DNA from: a virus
IMG/VR virus record: IMGVR_UViG_3300005537_000010
Span: 1-47,712 of that record
Length of the DNA: 47,712 nucleotides
Direction: 5' to 3' (one strand)
Part shown: in pieces, positions 23,229 to 32,602 of the stretch
How positions within the stretch are numbered: the first letter of the stretch is position 1
How the letters are laid out: each line of letters begins with the position of its first letter
Notes under the pieces: generated by a model
Told to the model about the DNA's origin: nothing
Database searches by the model: none
The model's input: only the letters and a program-made list of their open reading frames with translations
Translations under genes and position numbers: made by a program

Positions 23229-23572
23229 TGGCCCCTCAGTACATCCCTGAGCTTGATGCCCTCATAGTAGTGGAGCTCAACCCTGGTACCAAAGTCTGTA
23301 AGTGTCGGCGGTTCGTCTGTTCCAGACGTATCGAATGCGAGAAAGTCACCAGCGGGTAGTGCCGGGTCGGAATATTGAGAAATGAGGGGGAATCCGAGAA
23401 CGATCTTTATGCCACCCAGCAAAAGGACGTCGCCAGAATCGTAGATGTTGAGAGCCCAGGCGCTGTCACGATCGTTCCATCGGAACTCAAGGCGAAAGGT
23501 CACGCCATCGAGGGAGATCTGATAGTCGAACCAGGCGACGCCGGTTTCGATTGGGAGTTCTTGGACTGCCAT
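23225..23572 (-). CDS. Baseplate plug protein (DUF6983-like)
   Basis: 115 residues of beta-rich sequence starting MAVQELPIETGVAWFDYQIS, with RWNDRDSAWALNIYD in the middle. This matches small plug proteins described for simple cyanophage-type contractile tails, which close the hub. Its position between the Dit-like and hub genes agrees. Confidence 0.75.
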   Translation of the reverse strand: MAVQELPIETGVAWFDYQISLDGVTFRLEFRWNDRDSAWALNIYDSGDVLLLGGIKIVLGFPLISQYSDPALPAGDFLAFDTSGTDEPPTLTDFGTRVELHYYEGIKLRDVLRGQ

Positions 23573-24262
23573 CTACTTCCCCGTAAATGCCGTGATGAGA
23601 TCACTGATGCCATTTGCCGCCGATTTGCTTGAGCCAACCAACGTTTTCAGAAGCGACTGCCTAACCTTGGGTGGATCTGCAGGCTTGTTCGGCTGAGTAT
23701 TGCCTTTCGAACTCTTCGGATTAGCCGCCGGCTTTTTAGACGTCTGCTGTGCCGCCTTCACGGTTTTGTTTTGCACTATCTTGATTTCCTTCAAGGTAAT
23801 AGAAAACCTCAAAAGGTCGCCATTTGCCGGCTCTCTAGGGAACGACAAACTCTTAATCACCATGTTGTTGTATTGCTGGAACCGCGAATTGACCGAGATC
23901 AGCTTGCCTGTGTCACGTATGTTTTTCAGCTGCTCGAAAGCAATTCGGACGATGCTTCCGGCATCCACTGTTGGATCTTGGGTGACAGCTGCGCCTCCAC
24001 TTCTTATTGCCTGAATTCCCTGTTGATTGGCTGCATCTCGGCCGACGGTGTCTTTCGTGACGATCGACGTATTGGAAATGATGCATTCGAGGGTGAGTAC
24101 GGTTGGCTGAGGACGAACATGGTCTGTGATGTTGAATCCCACTTCGACCGGATGGTCCGTCGTCTCGGACTCATATTGCGGTGTTTCCGAAAGGGTGGCA
24201 TCGACCGTTATACTGTCGAGGGTCGTGGGTGTCTTCTGATAGACGAGAACGATCGACGACAT
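23573..24262 (-). CDS. Distal tail (Dit-like) / baseplate protein
   Basis: 229 residues. The N-terminal 140 residues show a Dit-like fold pattern (HPVEVGFNITDHV, LTLECIISNT, FPREPANGDLLRFSITLKEI). The C-terminal 70 residues are Lys/Pro-rich and probably disordered. It follows the tape measure gene with no gap, where Dit-like proteins are normally encoded. Confidence 0.7.
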   Translation of the reverse strand: MSSIVLVYQKTPTTLDSITVDATLSETPQYESETTDHPVEVGFNITDHVRPQPTVLTLECIISNTSIVTKDTVGRDAANQQGIQAIRSGGAAVTQDPTVDAGSIVRIAFEQLKNIRDTGKLISVNSRFQQYNNMVIKSLSFPREPANGDLLRFSITLKEIKIVQNKTVKAAQQTSKKPAANPKSSKGNTQPNKPADPPKVRQSLLKTLVGSSKSAANGISDLITAFTGK

Positions 24263-25885
24263 TTAACGTCTTCCCCCGCCTTGGACGTTTTCGAATGCCT
24301 CTCTCATGAGCTCGTTATGGTGTTCCTGAACGGCATCCCGAGTCGCCTGACCTATTTCCTTTGGATCTGCTCCACTCTTCACATTGACGGTGATGTTGTT
24401 GGTTTGGGGCGCGTTGATTTGTGGGCCTACAGGTCCTGAGACGTTTGTGCCGTTTGCGGGGACAGCGGCAGCAGCCGTCGCGTTCGGAGAGCCACCAATG
24501 CCGAATGCCGACTCTGAAAGCTGCACCTGGTAAAACTTGGGGTTCTTTTTCATCTCCTCGATAGACACACGCATGGTGTGGTCGTTCAGCCATTTTCTAA
24601 TGGATGACTGCTCCCACCAATTGCCGATGTCGATGAACAGTTTTTGGATATCGAACAGGTATTTAAGAACCGTACCAAAGGACTCGGATACTCCCGAGAC
24701 CCATTTCACGATGTTATCGTACCAATGAAGGATCGATCCTGAGAAATCAGTGAGATAGCTGTCACCGTCCGTTGCAAACGTATACATCTCATCCAATAAC
24801 AGAACGATCGCTGCTACTGTCAGTGCAATCACGAGCGGGATGGCAATCATCTCGAGCCCAAAATATTTTATGACATTTACAAGTTGCTGAAACGAGGACA
24901 CTAGATCCCCCCCAACGGCCTTGGCGGTATCAAATAGGCGAGGTAACAAGAGCGCAAACATCCCAGCCAATACAAAACCGTTGGTCGCCAACCCCGTCAC
25001 GAGTGAAACAACAGCCGTCAGGATCTTCCAGAGACCAAGCAAAGCTCTGCTAAATCGAGTGATAAACTCATCTATTTTCTGAGTAATGACTTTACGATTG
25101 GCTAAAACCCAAGCTTCCATTGCTTTTATCGCGATGGTCACTGGTTTGATGAATGGCGCGGAAATGGCGCGGACCAGGCCCAGTAGAGAGAGTTTGAGCG
25201 TATTGAGGCTCTCCTGTAGTTCTAATCCTTCCTTCACCATTTCATCGCCCATGACAAATCCCGCTTCATGAGCGCGCTTCTTGAGTTCTTCAAGGCCTTC
25301 GGCTCCTTTGGCCAGGATAGGCAGCAGCTCTGTACCTCCTCGGCCCATGAGCTTCATCGCTACGGCCGTTCGCTGTGCTGGATTGGGAATCTTTTCAAGA
25401 GCCGTGGCCACTGTCGTCAACATCTCGTCTGGGCTCTCTGCAACTAACCTATGTGCGCTAAGCCCCGCCTGTTGAAATGCGATCGAGAGTTCGGCTGATC
25501 CGTGGGTTGCCTCATAGGCATTTCGCGCTAGAAAGCGCATGCCATGTTCCACTGCCTCTAGTGAAATGCCGCTCGCTCGAGCGGCATAATCGAGCTCCTG
25601 AACCTTTTCGGTGGTGATGCCCATCCGGACCGCGGCCTTGGATGTCTCCTCCGATGCCCTAGCGGTGCTACCGATCATGGCTGCAAGGCCGACCGCAGCC
25701 GCGCCAGCAGCCACACCAAGCCCAATGGCGCCGGCTTTCAGGAAGCCTAGGATGGATAGGCCGCCCTCTTCCTTGCCTAGTTCTGCCAGCTTTTCTTTGA
25801 CTCTGCCGACGACCTCAGACGCGCCATTCCAAGCGGATCGGTCGAACTCAATATCCAGTTTGCTGAGAAGTTCTTCGACTACCAT
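24263..25885 (-). CDS. Tape measure protein
   Basis: 540 residues, short for a tape measure, which predicts a short contractile tail. The N-terminal part is helical with Gly/Ala-rich hydrophobic segments (about 48-75 and 290-365) typical of proteins that reach the host membrane. A conserved region with GITTEKVQELDYAARASGIS is typical of the family. A C-terminal Pro/Asn-rich stretch follows. It is preceded by two tail chaperone genes, as expected. Confidence 0.85.
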   Translation of the reverse strand: MVVEELLSKLDIEFDRSAWNGASEVVGRVKEKLAELGKEEGGLSILGFLKAGAIGLGVAAGAAAVGLAAMIGSTARASEETSKAAVRMGITTEKVQELDYAARASGISLEAVEHGMRFLARNAYEATHGSAELSIAFQQAGLSAHRLVAESPDEMLTTVATALEKIPNPAQRTAVAMKLMGRGGTELLPILAKGAEGLEELKKRAHEAGFVMGDEMVKEGLELQESLNTLKLSLLGLVRAISAPFIKPVTIAIKAMEAWVLANRKVITQKIDEFITRFSRALLGLWKILTAVVSLVTGLATNGFVLAGMFALLLPRLFDTAKAVGGDLVSSFQQLVNVIKYFGLEMIAIPLVIALTVAAIVLLLDEMYTFATDGDSYLTDFSGSILHWYDNIVKWVSGVSESFGTVLKYLFDIQKLFIDIGNWWEQSSIRKWLNDHTMRVSIEEMKKNPKFYQVQLSESAFGIGGSPNATAAAAVPANGTNVSGPVGPQINAPQTNNITVNVKSGADPKEIGQATRDAVQEHHNELMREAFENVQGGGRR

Positions 25886-26064
25886 GGCTTGCCCGCCTTC
25901 GCCTTTCTCATTGCCTCCTGCTCAACCCGTTCCTTCATTTCGTGGATGACGTCTAAGGCCTCATTCGCTAGAGCGACATCATCGATTGACCAGCAGCGTT
26001 CGATTTCCTCCAGCGTTGCGCATTTTTCGATCAGAACGAGGCGCCAGATAGGCCACTCGATCAT
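25879..26064 (-). CDS. Tail assembly chaperone, small subunit
   Basis: 61 residues, acidic and helical, overlapping the tape measure start by seven bases. In related phages a pair of small genes before the tape measure gene acts as chaperone, sometimes joined by frameshift. Here it has its own AGGA site and lies 11 bases after the first chaperone, so separate translation is likely. Confidence 0.65.
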   Translation of the reverse strand: MIEWPIWRLVLIEKCATLEEIERCWSIDDVALANEALDVIHEMKERVEQEAMRKAKAGKPW

Positions 26065-26075
26065 CAGTTCCTGAC

Positions 26076-26534
26076 TTAACTTGTCGCCTGATTCAGATAC
26101 TGAGCGAACAGGCCTTGGCCTCCGGTTTTGATAAACTCTTTGATAAAATTTCCGAAATTCAGCTCCCCAGCTGCGAACAACAGCTTATAGATGTCGAGCA
26201 CGGTGCTATCGCCCATCACCTGGTCGAAGACACCAAGCAGTGGCGTCTTACCGGATGGCCCAATGACTTCGGCGTTCTCCAATAATCGATCGATGAGCTT
26301 CTGAAACTCTGTCTCAGGGAGCAGGGCAAATAGCTTTTCAGCCATTCGCCCTGCGTCAGCGAGCGTGATGTCAGCCTTGAGAAGGCGCCCGTCGAGCGGC
26401 ACTCCTAAATGGCCGAGAGCAGGGACAACGATTGACAGCAAATAGTGCCAAAGGCCAATGGCCTTACGCGGGGGAAGCTGGTGCAGGACGATCTTGTTGG
26501 CTCCTACCGTGATTTCCTTCGTTGCTCGTGGCAT
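26076..26534 (-). CDS. Tail assembly chaperone
   Basis: 152 residues with the start TKEITVGANKIVLHQLPPRKA, followed by mostly helical sequence. This is the pattern of tail chaperones that coat the tape measure protein during assembly (T4-like or Mu gp41-like group). It lies between the tube gene and the small chaperone gene. Confidence 0.7.
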   Translation of the reverse strand: MPRATKEITVGANKIVLHQLPPRKAIGLWHYLLSIVVPALGHLGVPLDGRLLKADITLADAGRMAEKLFALLPETEFQKLIDRLLENAEVIGPSGKTPLLGVFDQVMGDSTVLDIYKLLFAAGELNFGNFIKEFIKTGGQGLFAQYLNQATS

Positions 26535-26543
26535 CTATCCTCG

Positions 26544-26981
26544 CTAGGCCGCTGCTATTGCATTCGACCCGCCTATGAACACATCGGCGTCGTTGGTCAT
26601 GAGGTTCCACTCCATTGGAGTCGATTCCTTGCCGTATTTGATATCCGGAACACGGCTTATCCAGGTATTCGGAGCTGTCACGAGCGTTCGTCCGGTCAGA
26701 TCTTCAAGCGAGAATGGACCGATCCCGAGTCCAGTCCGCAAAAGCGCAAGAGCAGCGGAGAAGTCGTCATTGGATGGACTGCTCGCCAGAAGAGTCAGTT
26801 TGATGGTCATTCCCCTGTTAGGGGAAATGCTGATTACTGCATCCCCGCCGTTTCCAATCATCATCGTGGTTGTGTCTTCGATCGGAGCGATCTCAATCAT
26901 CGAACCATCGGCGAATTGGAGCACGGGGGATCCTAGGTAGGTCACGATAACCAGCTTGGGATCAAAGATTGCGAGTGCCAT
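26544..26981 (-). CDS. Tail tube protein (DUF3277-like)
   Basis: 145 residues. The beta-rich sequence with VIVTYLGSPVLQFADGSMIE, SISPNRGMTIKLTLLASSPSND style segments and a conserved C-terminus matches the DUF3277 tube family. Stacked rings of it form the rigid inner tail tube. The gene directly follows the sheath gene, the normal order in contractile tails. Confidence 0.85.
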   Translation of the reverse strand: MALAIFDPKLVIVTYLGSPVLQFADGSMIEIAPIEDTTTMMIGNGGDAVISISPNRGMTIKLTLLASSPSNDDFSAALALLRTGLGIGPFSLEDLTGRTLVTAPNTWISRVPDIKYGKESTPMEWNLMTNDADVFIGGSNAIAAA

Positions 26982-26993
26982 TTATGGTTCTCC

Positions 26994-28313
26994 TTAGATG
27001 ATGATTTGACCTTGGATCTGAACTTTGTGGATGGCGCCTGCATAGGTGCCAGTAAATGAAACGTTGGGAAGAATTCGATTGGCTTTGTCGTTTGAATCTA
27101 CGTCTGCCACCTTCGGCGCCGTAACAGTCGGCTTGGGATCAGGTGAAAGCCCACCGATGTCCACCGCGGCCTTCAGTTTGTTGCGGATGACCCCGGTCAC
27201 AATCGCCACTCCCGCATCTGTGTAGGGAATCTTTTTGGCCGGCTTGATGACACCAAAGATGCCTTCTTGAATGCGTGCCTTCAGCCAATCCCGGAAGCGA
27301 ACGATGTCGATGTATTCATCTGAACTGACGATTCCTTCCGTCGTCATGTTATTGCCGCCAATGGTCTCGTAGTAATCGACGTACTTAGCGATGAGAAAGT
27401 TCTCCTCAGTCGCGGTGAGGGTATAGACGGCAACGCCGGCGATCGTTTTGAACTTCCAGGTCTCAGAACCCGGGTCGAGCGGTAGGCAAGCTCCAAGCCA
27501 GCCTGCATCCAAAAAGGCACCGTTATTGGGATGAAAGACAACCGCTGTCCGATCGAAGGCCGATGCCTTGGTCAAGGATCCGATGTCCGAGGTGGAGCTT
27601 GTCACCATGTCGGTATCCTGTGACTCGGCTAAATAGATCTTCTCATTGGCTTCGACCCAAGCTGCTGCGGCCATGATTTCGGCTGAGGAATTGAAGAGGG
27701 TTACGAGGCCATACCAATCATTGTCATAGATGGCGACTGCTGCGAGGTCTGTAGCGATTCCACCATCTGCATGATCCTGGATAAGGCCGAGTAGAGCACG
27801 GTTTGCAATCGTGAGCGTATGGAAGTCGCCCGGGTTATTCGCCACGATTCTCAGAAAGGTATTGCTCCCTTGGCTAGAAGTGGTGACGGACAACGTCAGA
27901 GCATCGATGGCAGTTTTCAATCCGGTGATGATCTCCGTCAGAGTCGCGCTTGAATCACTGGTGTAGCTGACGAGATGGCCGTCGATGGTGAGCGAATATG
28001 TGGTGTTGTTTACGGCAACCGGAGTGACCGCCCAGCGCTGAGTCGGTAAATGCGTCCTTACGCCAACCTTCACTTGATCGGGGGAAGGATTCTGAGAAAA
28101 GATTGTTTGAACGGCCAAATATTCTGGGTCGGAGGTGGCAAATCCGTCCGAGACCATATCGTCCGCGGACGTGTAGCTTCTGACCAGTTCGCCTGCTCCG
28201 AAATGCGCGCCACCCTTGCACCCCAGCACAAGCGGCGTACCAAAGCCTTGCTGGGTGACACGCGCAGAGAGCGTGGTGATTTGGATGTTCACGATTTCTG
28301 AAAGATTCGCCAT
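26994..28313 (-). CDS. Tail sheath protein (DUF3383-like)
   Basis: 439 residues. The start MANLSEIVNIQITTLSARV, the insertion domains in the middle, and the C-terminal region with RFRDWLKARIQEGIFGVI and VQIQGQIII fit the DUF3383 sheath family. It contracts to drive the tube through the host envelope, and its presence defines the particle as a myophage. The preceding gene ends four bases upstream. Confidence 0.85.
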   Translation of the reverse strand: MANLSEIVNIQITTLSARVTQQGFGTPLVLGCKGGAHFGAGELVRSYTSADDMVSDGFATSDPEYLAVQTIFSQNPSPDQVKVGVRTHLPTQRWAVTPVAVNNTTYSLTIDGHLVSYTSDSSATLTEIITGLKTAIDALTLSVTTSSQGSNTFLRIVANNPGDFHTLTIANRALLGLIQDHADGGIATDLAAVAIYDNDWYGLVTLFNSSAEIMAAAAWVEANEKIYLAESQDTDMVTSSTSDIGSLTKASAFDRTAVVFHPNNGAFLDAGWLGACLPLDPGSETWKFKTIAGVAVYTLTATEENFLIAKYVDYYETIGGNNMTTEGIVSSDEYIDIVRFRDWLKARIQEGIFGVIKPAKKIPYTDAGVAIVTGVIRNKLKAAVDIGGLSPDPKPTVTAPKVADVDSNDKANRILPNVSFTGTYAGAIHKVQIQGQIII

Positions 28314-28316
28314 TGG

Positions 28317-28847
28317 TTACCCCTGGGTGATGGTGCCGGTCGTGTGAACTTCGTCGATGTATCCGCTGTATTCGGACACGGACTCCGCAACGTAAAAGTG
28401 AATGTCCAGCTGTGCTCGGCTCTCCCAAAGCGCATTGTCGATAGCTGACAGATCTCGGATTTGGCTGAAGTCAAAGATGCTCAGCCCAGCGTCACCTAGA
28501 TTTGCTATTTGAGACGGCAGCGCAGCACTCGTCTTGAGCTTCGACATGAGGGCAAATGCTGAGCCATTGCCAATGGCCTCTTGAGCCGTATAGGCATTGA
28601 CCGAGAGCATGAATTGGCGATTGCCCTGCACCCTTTGCTCCACTTCCTGACCCGCCGGCCTCGTGAGATCGGTAAAAGAGCTGACGAAATCGATTCCGTC
28701 GGTATCGAGGTTGGCTCGATACATTGAGACAAATGGCTGGCTCGGCTGTTCACCTTCCTGACGAGACCAGATGACTTTGGCGTCATCGAGACCGGTGCCG
28801 GCCTTGACCCACGCTTGAATCGCATCCTCTATCGTTGGCCAGTCCAT
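28317..28847 (-). CDS. Tail terminator / neck protein (LIC12616-like)
   Basis: 176 residues. The N-terminus (IEDAIQAWVKAGTGLDDAKVIW) followed by PFVSMYRANLDTDG, and the beta-rich C-terminus, fit the family of neck or tail-terminator proteins encoded before sheath genes in phages of this type. It caps the tail during head joining. Confidence 0.7.
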   Translation of the reverse strand: MDWPTIEDAIQAWVKAGTGLDDAKVIWSRQEGEQPSQPFVSMYRANLDTDGIDFVSSFTDLTRPAGQEVEQRVQGNRQFMLSVNAYTAQEAIGNGSAFALMSKLKTSAALPSQIANLGDAGLSIFDFSQIRDLSAIDNALWESRAQLDIHFYVAESVSEYSGYIDEVHTTGTITQG

Positions 28848-29209
28848 TAGAGCTGTATCCTTTGCGCAATGGACTTCCAGAAGTTCCCTGATTCCCAGTG
28901 CTCGACATTTTCAATCTGGTATTGTTGACCCTGATAGTTGAGTTGGTCGGCATCTTGAGCGGTATCGGAGCTGGCCGTTTTGAGTTCGACGGTCGTATAT
29001 ATGGCAATCGTCTGTTGACTCTGAAACCCTTCGGGCAAGCGCTGCAGATCCATACCAGAGAGAGGGACAACCACCGCGGGGATGCTGAATGTGCTCGTAC
29101 TGCCCGCTTGTCGCCTTCCCGCAACGTATGTGGAGGATCCCGCCGAGATCCTACTGACGGTATAGGTCCCTGTCGCGTAGGACGAAATGAGGTCCGAGAA
29201 GTCGCTCAT
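28847..29209 (-). CDS. Head-tail connector protein
   Basis: 120 residues, beta-rich, with a start in an ATGA overlap with the preceding gene and an end sharing one base with the next. A conserved region PLSGMDLQRLPEGFQSQQT is typical of small neck proteins in this gene order. No named function. Confidence 0.6.
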   Translation of the reverse strand: MSDFSDLISSYATGTYTVSRISAGSSTYVAGRRQAGSTSTFSIPAVVVPLSGMDLQRLPEGFQSQQTIAIYTTVELKTASSDTAQDADQLNYQGQQYQIENVEHWESGNFWKSIAQRIQL

Positions 29210-29709
29210 GGCGTACTCTTCCCTTGGATGGCATTTATGAGCTGACCCGTATCGATGAGCGGCCGGCTCGAGCCTTTGCGCTCAATGGTTTTCGCGGCAA
29301 GCGGAGTGAGCGTATTGCCGAGGATGATTCGCTTTTGATCTTCAGCCATCTCCAATGCGATGAGATCCATCGCCTGCTTTGGCTTCATGTCGCCACGTGC
29401 AACTCGCTTTGAGAAGAGAGCGGCCATGCGAATGTATTTCTTTTTGTTCTTCCGAAAAGCCGACCGCATAAACGATCGCTCCGGAATAGTGGCTGTCCCG
29501 AATTCGTGGATGGAAGCTAACTCAGCATTGGTGATGTCGCCCTTCGACCGTGGAGACGTATCGTGAAAGACGCCTGCCTTGGCTTCTGATTTAGGGCCGA
29601 ATTGGGAAAGACGCGCCGCAATTGCCGAGAAGCCCGGGCCCTTGCTCGAGGTCGTGAATTTGCCAAACACTAGAGCACGCTCACAGTCGGGCCAACGGCA
29701 CTGCGACAT
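29206..29709 (-). CDS. Head-tail completion / HK97 gp10-like morphogenesis protein
   Basis: 167 residues. Motifs LASIHEFGTATIPERSFMRS and, near the C-terminus, PLIDTGQLINAI are hallmarks of phage virion morphogenesis proteins of the gp10 group. The start at 29709 overlaps the DUF4054-like gene by 40 bases; a shorter start is possible since the first 30 residues do not look conserved. Confidence 0.7.
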   Translation of the reverse strand: MSQCRWPDCERALVFGKFTTSSKGPGFSAIAARLSQFGPKSEAKAGVFHDTSPRSKGDITNAELASIHEFGTATIPERSFMRSAFRKNKKKYIRMAALFSKRVARGDMKPKQAMDLIALEMAEDQKRIILGNTLTPLAAKTIERKGSSRPLIDTGQLINAIQGKSTP

Positions 29710-30029
29710 AGGCTTAAGAAAAGCCGGCCATAGGAAGACGAACCGTACCCTGCCTCTGTCGGATTCGAAGGTTTGGCGCCGTAAGCCTTGGACAACGGCC
29801 CTACGCGTTCTTCGGTCACGGTTCGATTGACGTACTGTGGGTATGTCATGCTCAGCCTGTGCGCGGTCACATAGAAGATGGCGAGGTCTTCTATCGAACC
29901 GTTCGAAAAGCTCGTTTGACCGGGAACAATGATGAGCTCAGTGTCATCGATGGCGGCTTGAACAGCTGCGTCAGAGACGGGAGCGAATTCGGGGGCCCTG
30001 AGCCGCACATAGGCAAGATCGACGCTCAC
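29670..30029 (-). CDS. Head-tail connector (DUF4054-like)
   Basis: 119 residues from GTG 30029, in a GTGA overlap with the end of the hydrolase gene; upstream in-frame codons are shadow. The pattern VDLAYVRLRAPEFAPVSD, then helix, then VGPLSKAYG, fits the DUF4054 connector family, which forms the ring under the portal. Confidence 0.75.
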   Translation of the reverse strand: MSVDLAYVRLRAPEFAPVSDAAVQAAIDDTELIIVPGQTSFSNGSIEDLAIFYVTAHRLSMTYPQYVNRTVTEERVGPLSKAYGAKPSNPTEAGYGSSSYGRLFLSLCRSAVGPTVSVL

Positions 30030-31291
30030 GGCACCACCTTCGTGAAATCGATGGCAGCCGAGCTCATCATGGCGGCATGGCCCGCAGTCGTGGGATGGGT
30101 TCCGTCCTGGGTGAACGCGTGAAACCAATAGCCGCCATCCATGGTCAAGACACCCGAGGAATTGGCTTCAACCGCCTTGGCGGTGTCCCAGACAAGGACA
30201 ACCGGACTGGGCTTCGTTCGAATCCAGTCGTTATAGGCAACGCGAATGGCCTCTATGCCACTATCTACCGGAGGGGAGCCGTCGGTCGCTGCAGCGGTCC
30301 TTGGCGTTAGCGTCATGGCTATAATTTTGAGGCCGCGCATCGTACAGCCGGACCAAAGGTCCTGAATGTCGCTCTTCAGCTGGCTCAGGGTTCGGCCATT
30401 CGCATAGAGATCGTTGGTTCCGTATTCGACGGCGCAATGAGTAAAGCCGCCCGCTACCTGCATTCGAAATTGCCGAGCCTTGAATCCAACAGCGCCTTGA
30501 GCCGTATCGCCTGAACGGCCCATGTTGATAGACGGGATATAGGCACCGTTGAGCCCTCGCGTACCGAAGCCCCAGTCCGGATACGCGGGTGCCTCGTAAT
30601 AGCCTTCGATTATTGAATCGCCGAGCAGCATGACAGACGGAATGGGCGATGCCGTATGGCCAAGGATGGCAAGTGGGGAATAGACCTGCATCGCCTGAAC
30701 GGTTACTGAGCCTGGATTAAGCGTTTTGTCGACTGGGCTCGTCGACTCATCGCCACCCTCCCCTATGTTGACGAATGCCGTGACGCCTAGCGGAAATTGT
30801 CCAGCGCTCGGGACAGTGACGTATGTGGCACTGTAAATAAAATCGCCCTTTTTGACCTCGAGCGGGACAGGGTCTGACACGACCAATGCGCCTGGATCGA
30901 TGGTCACAGAACGCTTGCCACCGAACATCACAGGGTAGACAGCTGGCGTTCCTCCGTTGGTCGGGTATTGAACGGAAGCCTTTACGGTTAGACTGCTCGG
31001 CCCCGCTGTCTCACCGCTGATTCCCCATGTCCAATTTCCATAGACCAGGCGAATATCTTGGGTGTCTGCAAGCGCCTGGTGCTGCACCTTGAATGTCCCA
31101 CCGGTGACAGTTCCATCCGATAGGGCGTAATAGCCAACGGCTCGACTGAAGGCAGGTGAGCCGGTCACGGCCGCCGTGGTCTTAGTGGTGGCCGTGCTGG
31201 TTGGCGTGGGAATTGGGTAGAGTATAGGGGCCCAAGTCAGCGCAAGCACTGACGACAACAAGGCCAGGGGAAGCATTCCGGCGTTTGCCAT
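30026..31291 (-). CDS. SGNH/GDSL-type hydrolase within the head gene block
   Basis: 421 residues from ATG 31291, chosen for the AAGGGAAC site and a following hydrophobic segment (about 5-27) that may be a signal or anchor. The C-terminal domain has all SGNH blocks: GDS (214-216), GTND (281-284) and DGTH (386-389), giving Ser216, Asn283, Asp386 and His389. Such enzymes remove acyl groups from carbohydrates or lipids. The N-terminal 190 residues are beta-rich. It lies between capsid and connector genes, an unusual place, and could be a virion-mounted deacetylase or a host-surface modifier. Confidence 0.75.
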   Translation of the reverse strand: MANAGMLPLALLSSVLALTWAPILYPIPTPTSTATTKTTAAVTGSPAFSRAVGYYALSDGTVTGGTFKVQHQALADTQDIRLVYGNWTWGISGETAGPSSLTVKASVQYPTNGGTPAVYPVMFGGKRSVTIDPGALVVSDPVPLEVKKGDFIYSATYVTVPSAGQFPLGVTAFVNIGEGGDESTSPVDKTLNPGSVTVQAMQVYSPLAILGHTASPIPSVMLLGDSIIEGYYEAPAYPDWGFGTRGLNGAYIPSINMGRSGDTAQGAVGFKARQFRMQVAGGFTHCAVEYGTNDLYANGRTLSQLKSDIQDLWSGCTMRGLKIIAMTLTPRTAAATDGSPPVDSGIEAIRVAYNDWIRTKPSPVVLVWDTAKAVEANSSGVLTMDGGYWFHAFTQDGTHPTTAGHAAMMSSAAIDFTKVVP

Positions 31292-31301
31292 TGCGTTCCC
31301 T

Positions 31302-31652
31302 TCACTTCTTGGACGCGTCCTTTGGCTCGACTTTGACCTTGTCGAGTTGCGCCTGGATGGCATTCGTAACCGTCGACCGCTTATCCGTCTTCAGCCACTG
31401 ATTGAGAACGTTGCGATCAAATGTCTCAGCGACGAGCTTCACCGCCTCACTAACCGAGAATGCAGACAAATCGTCGTTGTTCCCCGTTGCATCGACTACC
31501 TCGAGGTCTTTGGTTTGTAGGTAATGCTGAATGAGTGGGATTTTTTTGGCTTTCTCCCAATCACTGGTCTTCACCTCGATGTTGACGCCAGGCTGAAGCA
31601 AAAACAGGCCACCGATGTTGTGAATGTTGGGCTGGTTCCATTTCAAAATCAT
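31302..31652 (-). CDS. Small head-region protein
   Basis: 116 residues. The N-terminal half (LFLLQPGVNIEVKTSDWEKA) looks beta-rich and the C-terminal half helical and charged. It directly follows the major capsid gene, where related phages carry a small protein of unknown role, possibly a completion or decoration factor. Confidence 0.55.
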   Translation of the reverse strand: MILKWNQPNIHNIGGLFLLQPGVNIEVKTSDWEKAKKIPLIQHYLQTKDLEVVDATGNNDDLSAFSVSEAVKLVAETFDRNVLNQWLKTDKRSTVTNAIQAQLDKVKVEPKDASKK

Positions 31653-31661
31653 TTCTATCTC

Positions 31662-32579
31662 CTAGATCCCGTCCGCATAGATGATCGCCATCGGCCGGAA
31701 GACAATCACGCCTGCGCAGCGTCCATGGCAATCGGTGACGTATTCAAGGTTTCGCTTCTCTGCGGGCAGCTGCTCAAACTCCTGCGGAATGCGCAGGGTC
31801 AACACGTTTGGATCTCGGCGAAATCCGACCATGCGATCGGTGGCTGACGCGCCCGCCCCTTTGAGCTTCTGCCAAGGGGTGACAGTTACTCCTTCGTTGT
31901 TTTTGAGGAAGAACTCCAAAATGGTTGTGTCCGAATTAGGCGAGCGCGCGATCGTTGAAATGATCGTGTACTGCTCGCGTGGCATCGCAATCGCATTGAT
32001 GTCTTCAATGTCATTCGTGGTGTTAGGGACCTGGCCTCGGAAATTATTGAGGTCGAGTAAGATTTCATCAGGCGATTTATTTGACCAGAAAGTAGTTCCC
32101 GAAGTGACTCCGTTCGGCACCGTAAACGTTTGCGCATTGGGCTGGTTCAGCAAACCGAGCAAGCCATAATCCGCATTTCCGGTTGACCCGATGGTATCGA
32201 CCAAGACTTCGAATGCATCGCGTGCAATTGCGGCGCGTCTGCTTTCGAGGTCGACCCCCAGCTTCGAGGCCAAGCGAATTTCTTGGATGTTATATCCGTA
32301 GGCGACGCCTAGAGACTTCACCCTTGCCTGGGTCGGCGTAGCCTTTATGTCCACTCTGGGCAAATCATCCGCGTAGGACGAGATGATCTTGGCGGCGCCT
32401 ACCTTATCGTAGGTCATGTAGGTGATGACATCGCTCGGATCCGGCGTGGTATCGACTGGGATGAGCTGACGGGCCTTCAGCTGCGGGTAGAGGATGTCGT
32501 AGGTCTTGGCCTGAACATTTTGGATCTGAACAGCGGCGAACAGTTGTTCCACCGAGTCGAGAATCATTCGTGGTTGCAT
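31662..32579 (-). CDS. Major capsid protein (DUF2184-like)
   Basis: 305 residues. Segments QAKTYDILYPQLKARQLIPV, GVAYGYNIQEIRLASKLG and, at the end, YVTDCHGRCAGVIVFRPMAI are characteristic of the DUF2184 family, an HK97-fold capsid protein found in simple contractile-tailed phages. It forms the shell. The order cement, capsid, small protein is as expected. Confidence 0.85.
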   Translation of the reverse strand: MQPRMILDSVEQLFAAVQIQNVQAKTYDILYPQLKARQLIPVDTTPDPSDVITYMTYDKVGAAKIISSYADDLPRVDIKATPTQARVKSLGVAYGYNIQEIRLASKLGVDLESRRAAIARDAFEVLVDTIGSTGNADYGLLGLLNQPNAQTFTVPNGVTSGTTFWSNKSPDEILLDLNNFRGQVPNTTNDIEDINAIAMPREQYTIISTIARSPNSDTTILEFFLKNNEGVTVTPWQKLKGAGASATDRMVGFRRDPNVLTLRIPQEFEQLPAEKRNLEYVTDCHGRCAGVIVFRPMAIIYADGI

Positions 32580-32602
32580 TTTAGTGTCGCCTTTCAGTTC
32601 GG

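Noticed and set aside
23771-24439. Long plus-strand open frame of about 222 codons
   Set aside because: It lies opposite the Dit-like and tape measure genes, which have clear family features and tight spacing. The plus-strand translation has no recognisable pattern and is judged a shadow.
24551-24572. CACAC...GTGTG inverted repeat
   Set aside because: It resembles the operator family but has a different spacing and lies deep in the tape measure gene, away from any transcription start.
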